NCBI GenBank assembly: GCA_913009765.1 | Contig: CAJVYT010000185.1 | Coordinates: 1-8,146, forward strand | Direction of reading: 5' to 3' | DNA: 8,146 nt | Source of the DNA: an uncultured candidate division Zixibacteria bacterium | GTDB taxonomy: Bacteria; Zixibacteria; MSB-5A5; GN15; FEB-12 | In this document: in pieces, positions 5,914 through 8,146 of the stretch | How positions within the stretch are numbered: the stretch's first letter is position 1 | How the letters are laid out: the number at the start of each line of letters is the position of its first letter | Notes under the pieces: generated by a model | The model's input: only the letters and a program-made list of their open reading frames with translations | The model's database searches: none | What the model was told of the DNA's origin: nothing | Program-made: the position numbers and the translations under genes

Positions 5914-5938
5914 GAATTATAATTTTAAAATAATACCC

Positions 5939-7318
5939 CTACACCATGTCTTCCGGTCTGACTTTTTCGTCGAACTCTTTAGCTGTTAAAAGACCCAATG
6001 CAACTGCTGCTTCTTTGAGCGTTGTACCTTCTTTGTGGGCTTTTTTAGCAATCTTGGCAGCATTGTCATACCCGACATGAGGGTTTAAGGCAGTCACAAG
6101 CATGAGCGAATTGTTTAAGAAGTTTTTAATATTTTCATAGTGCGGCTCGATACCAACAGCACAATTATTATTAAACATCTCACATGAGTCCGAAATTAAG
6201 CGAATCGACTGAAGCAGATTATAAATCATAACCGGTTTAAAAACATTCAGCTCAAAATGTCCGGTTGCTCCGCCAATATTCACAGCAACATCATTGCCCA
6301 TAACTTGAGCACAAACCATAGTCATTGCTTCCGGTTGAGTCGGGTTTACTTTCCCCGGCATAATTGATGACCCCGGTTCGTTAGCAGGTATAATAATCTC
6401 GCCAATACCGCAGCGAGGACCTGATGCCAAGAGTCTGATATCAGAGGCAATTTTCATAAGTGAACAGGCAAGCGTCTTCATCACACCCGATGCTTCCACA
6501 ATCGCATCATGTGCCGCTAACGCTTCAAATTTGTTTGGAGCAGAGACAAACTTTTTACCGGTAAGTTCAGCAATCTTGGCAGCAGCTTTGAGAGCGAATT
6601 TAGGATGAGTATTCAAACCTGTTCCTACAGCAGTGCCGCCTAAAGCAAGTGGGTAGAGCCTTGTCAGGCATGAGTCAATTCTATCCAGCCCGTTTGTCAA
6701 CTGAGCAACATAACCTGAGAACTCTTGTCCGAGTGTAAGGGGGACAGCATCCATAAGATGTGTTCGTCCGATTTTGATAACATCGTTAAATTTTTCAGAT
6801 TTATCTTTAAGAGTATCACGAAGTAGGGTAATCATTGGAATCAATCGTCTGTGAATTTCCTCAACAGCGGCGATATGCATAGCAGTCGGGAAGGTATCAT
6901 TTGATGACTGTGCTTTATTAACATCATCATTTGGATGTACCGGTTTTTTAGAACCGAGAGTACCGCCTGCTATTTCAATAGCACGATTTGAGATTACCTC
7001 GTTAACATTCATGTTTGTCTGAGTACCGGAACCGGTCTGCCAAATGACAAGCGGGAAATGGTCAGCAAGTTTTCCGTCGATGACTTCATCGGATGCCTTC
7101 ACAATCAGCTCGCCTTTTTCTTTGTCAAGAATTCCAAGTTCCATATTGACCAATGCGGCAGATTTTTTCAAAATACCAAATGCACGAATCAACTCAGTCG
7201 GCATAGTTTCCCCGCCGATTTGAAAATTCATTTTTGAGCGGGCAGTTTGAGCACCATAATATTTATCAACCGGTACTTCAATTTCACCCATTGAGTCAGT
7301 TTCTTTTCTATATTCCAT
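5939..7318 (-). CDS. fumC: Class II fumarate hydratase (fumarase C)
   Basis: A 459-residue fumarase of the iron-independent homotetrameric class, catalysing reversible hydration of fumarate to L-malate in the TCA cycle in the cytoplasm; E. coli FumC is 467 residues. Visible marks: [15 protein letters not shown] (95-109), [20 protein letters not shown] (127-146), [16 protein letters not shown] (184-199) with the catalytic-site His187, [13 protein letters not shown] (227-239), and the family signature [11 protein letters not shown] (316-326) with the catalytic-loop Ser317/Ser318. These make fumarase far more likely than aspartase or argininosuccinate lyase. The start is the ATG at the complement of 7316-7318, 5 nt after GGAGG (complement of 7324-7328). 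An in-frame TTG at 7330 overlaps that Shine-Dalgarno and is rejected. The C-terminal FumC_C region with [15 protein letters not shown] is intact. A sigma-70-like promoter lies about 55-80 bp upstream. The gene appears complete and undamaged. Confidence 0.97.
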   Translation of the reverse strand: MEYRKETDSMGEIEVPVDKYYGAQTARSKMNFQIGGETMPTELIRAFGILKKSAALVNMELGILDKEKGELIVKASDEVIDGKLADHFPLVIWQTGSGTQTNMNVNEVISNRAIEIAGGTLGSKKPVHPNDDVNKAQSSNDTFPTAMHIAAVEEIHRRLIPMITLLRDTLKDKSEKFNDVIKIGRTHLMDAVPLTLGQEFSGYVAQLTNGLDRIDSCLTRLYPLALGGTAVGTGLNTHPKFALKAAAKIAELTGKKFVSAPNKFEALAAHDAIVEASGVMKTLACSLMKIASDIRLLASGPRCGIGEIIIPANEPGSSIMPGKVNPTQPEAMTMVCAQVMGNDVAVNIGGATGHFELNVFKPVMIYNLLQSIRLISDSCEMFNNNCAVGIEPHYENIKNFLNNSLMLVTALNPHVGYDNAAKIAKKAHKEGTTLKEAAVALGLLTAKEFDEKVRPEDMV

Positions 7319-7320
7319 TG

Positions 7321-7336
7321 TAACCTCCAAAGGTTA
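7321..7336 (-). promoter_or_regulatory. Small hairpin overlapping the fumC Shine-Dalgarno
   Basis: On the minus strand taacct (complement of 7331-7336) and aggtta (complement of 7321-7326) form a 6-bp stem with loop ttgg, placing the GGAGG ribosome-binding site in the loop and 3' arm, two bases before the ATG. It is short and its regulatory meaning is unproven, but it directly decides accessibility of the start. Confidence 0.35.
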
Positions 7337-7372
7337 TTTATTGGTAACTTTGCGATTTTTTTCACTAGGTCA

Positions 7373-7400
7373 AATATAGTATAATAGTCAGACCGTGCAA
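7373..7400 (-). promoter_or_regulatory. Probable sigma-70-type promoter of fumC
   Basis: On the minus strand TTGCAC (complement of 7395-7400) and TATATT (complement of 7373-7378) are separated by 16 bp. The -10 box lies 54 bp before the fumC ATG, giving a leader of roughly 45-50 nt. An overlapping TATACT could serve instead but has poorer spacing. Confidence 0.5.
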
Positions 7401-7467
7401 GAGAGAAATAACACTTTTTAGTATGCTTCAATTGATCAAGATGATGCAGCTGTAAAACTATACATTC

Positions 7468-7496
7468 TTGACTTTTTAGAGAGAGTAGTCTATTAA
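7468..7496 (+). promoter_or_regulatory. Upstream tandem promoter (P1) of the lipoprotein gene
   Basis: TTGACT (7468-7473) and TATTAA (7491-7496) are separated by exactly 17 bp. The flanks attc before the -35 and tagtc before the -10 match those of the stronger promoter 77 bp downstream. The -10 box is weaker (4 of 6 consensus bases). Confidence 0.5.
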
Positions 7497-7544
7497 TAAA
7501 ATGTTATACCATAACCGATTTGTAATAAAAGTGATAGTAAATTC

Positions 7545-7573
7545 TTGACTTATAAAATAAAATAGTCTATAAT
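7545..7573 (+). promoter_or_regulatory. Strong sigma-70-type promoter (P2) of the lipoprotein gene
   Basis: TTGACT (7545-7550) and a perfect TATAAT (7568-7573) are separated by exactly 17 bp, near the housekeeping consensus. Transcription would start near 7580, giving a leader of about 130 nt before the ATG at 7709. Confidence 0.75.
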
Positions 7574-7652
7574 TATTATGCAGAATCAAAACATTATATA
7601 TATAAAATATAAGATAATATGGGATTTTACGTACAATAAGATTTAGTATAAT

Positions 7653-7683
7653 AAAAAAAATACCATACTTTGTCTTAGTATGG
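7653..7683 (-). terminator. Hairpin in the lipoprotein leader, terminator-like on the minus strand
   Basis: ccatact (7663-7669) pairs with agtatgg (7677-7683) across a 7-nt loop. On the minus strand the stem is followed by TA and then eight T residues (complement of 7653-7660), the layout of an intrinsic terminator that would stop leftward transcription toward fumC. On the plus strand the same hairpin sits in the 5' leader, 15 bp before the Shine-Dalgarno. Confidence 0.5.
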
Positions 7684-7708
7684 ATAACTTTAATTAGTGG
7701 AGATACTG

Positions 7709-8010
7709 ATGACCAAAACAAACACATTTTTTCTAATTCTGCTTACTATAGCAGTAATGAGTATTATAGGATGTGCTGCAATCATCCATGGCTCAAAACA
7801 GGATATAAGTTTTCAATCTACACCATCAGGAGCAACTATAGAAGTATTTGATGGGACGAATTTTAGTTATGGTGTATGTGAAACGCCTTGTACCATGCAA
7901 TTAAAACGCAAGAAAAGTTATAAAGCTGTTTTTTCAAAACCGGGGTATGAAAAAGCGGAAATGATTATTGAAAATGGTACATCAGGTTGGATTTGGGGTA
8001 ATCTCTTCTT
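7709..8010 (+). CDS. PEGA-domain lipoprotein (3'-truncated by adapter)
   Basis: The visible part has 100 residues. A lipoprotein signal peptide (MTKTNT, then a hydrophobic stretch 7-20) ends in the lipobox IIGC with the predicted lipidated Cys22. The mature part starts AAIIHGSKQDISFQ and runs into a PEGA-like domain (about 34-88: STPSGATIEV, ETPCTMQLKRKKSY, SKPGYEKAEM), then SGWIWGNLF (92-100). From memory, family members continue for some 30 residues with a Gly-rich hydrophobic stretch, so the C-terminus is missing. It probably anchors in the outer membrane facing the periplasm; the specific role is unknown. The ATG at 7709 is chosen because GGAG (7699-7702) lies 6 nt upstream; an in-frame GTG at 7697 overlaps that ribosome site. 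The apparent last residues DRKSVV and the TAG stop at 8030-8032 come from adapter sequence starting at 8011 and are not real. Confidence 0.88.
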
Positions 8011-8068
8011 AGATCGGAAGAGCGTCGTGTAGGGAAAGAGTGTAGATCTCGGTGGTCGCCGTATCATT
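8011..8068 (-). other. Illumina universal (P5) adapter, reverse complement (contamination)
   Basis: The 58 bases from agatcggaagagcgtcgtgt to gtatcatt match the reverse complement of the TruSeq universal adapter in full. Together with the P7 adapter at the left this gives the P7-insert-P5 layout of a library molecule around the contig. It truncates the lipoprotein gene and supplies a false stop codon. Confidence 0.99.
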
Positions 8069-8146
8069 AAAAAAAAAACAAAAGAATACATACTCAAAAA
8101 TAATCAATATTTTTACACAATACACAAGTATTCGACACGAGCTCCT
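8069..8146. other. Non-genomic read noise at the right end
   Basis: Sequence beyond the adapter starts with a run of ten A, as read-through past the end of a library molecule does, and continues as A-rich low-quality-looking sequence. The last bases (about 8128-8146, acacgagctcct) resemble an error-laden piece of the read-1 primer. It should not be annotated as genome. Confidence 0.85.

Larger units (their letters stand above)
7401..7708. other. AT-rich divergent intergenic regulatory region
   Basis: No gene is supported here. A minus-strand open frame across about 7476-7727 is a low-complexity Ile/Tyr/Leu-rich shadow of AT-rich DNA, with no ribosome site, and it overlaps the lipoprotein start. 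The stretch holds two tandem plus-strand promoters and a leader hairpin ahead of the lipoprotein gene, plus the palindrome ttgatcaa near 7432-7439. Confidence 0.65.

Noticed and set aside
7319..7330. TTG at 7330 as the fumC start
   Set aside because: It overlaps the GGAGG ribosome site of the ATG at 7318 and adds four residues outside the family's N-terminus.
7228..7431. Minus-strand frame overlapping the fumC start and promoter
   Set aside because: It is an alternative frame of the fumC 5' end, without recognisable protein features.
7476..7727. Minus-strand open frame of 83 codons
   Set aside because: Low-complexity Ile/Leu/Tyr/Phe composition from AT-rich DNA, no ribosome site, overlaps promoters and the lipoprotein start.
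160..8010. A previously undescribed multi-gene system
   Set aside because: All recognised genes are independent housekeeping or envelope types with wide, repeat-filled gaps; no module, effector pair or mobile-element core is visible.
8030..8032. TAG as the natural stop of the lipoprotein
   Set aside because: It lies within the adapter sequence; the real gene continues beyond the contig.

Overview
This is a metagenome-type assembly contig whose real genomic part is only about positions 160 to 8010. Both ends are library artefacts: an Illumina P7/TruSeq index adapter at 94-159, preceded by G-rich noise, and the reverse complement of the Illumina universal (P5) adapter at 8011-8068, followed by A-rich noise. 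The genomic part is moderately AT-rich bacterial DNA. The secreted protein at the left end has Ig-like repeats, a cohesin-like domain, a dockerin-like pair of loops beginning GDINLN and a type IX secretion C-terminal signal (YPNPFNPTT). From memory this architecture is characteristic of the FCB-group candidate phylum Zixibacteria (taxon confidence about 0.6). Ignavibacteria, Latescibacterota and similar FCB lineages are the alternatives.

Layout: (1) 160-2045 (+), the C-terminal 627 residues of a large secreted cohesin/dockerin-like protein, followed by a strong terminator at 2070-2104. (2) 2105-2597, a gene-free stretch packed with hairpin-forming intergenic repeats, including two copies of a 77-bp two-hairpin unit. 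(3) 2598-2882 (-), a small stand-alone Smr-domain protein. (4) 2883-3439, gene-free, with palindromic repeats and a terminator-like hairpin. (5) 3440-5110 (-), an NFACT-family (RqcH/Rqc2/FbpA-like) ribosome quality control factor. (6) 5111-5373, a short spacer with an orphan terminator-like hairpin and a widespread type of interspersed repeat. (7) 5374-5832 (-), an AT-rich, TTG-initiated gene for an unknown protein with one C-terminal membrane segment. (8) 5939-7318 (-), class II fumarase FumC. (9) 7319-7708, a divergent regulatory region with a fumC promoter one way and two tandem, sequence-related promoters the other. (10) 7709-8010 (+), a PEGA-domain lipoprotein cut off by the right adapter.

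The genes are individually transcribed housekeeping or envelope functions (TCA cycle, translation rescue, nucleic-acid-linked Smr protein, secreted adhesin-type protein, lipoprotein) rather than one pathway. The gaps between same-strand genes (about 100 to 560 bp, several filled by repeats) argue against an operon. I see no convincing new defence, mobile or biosynthetic system. The observations most worth following are the adapter chimerism, which creates false protein termini, the intergenic hairpin repeat families, the 13-residue dockerin-like loops, and the duplicated promoter upstream of the lipoprotein.
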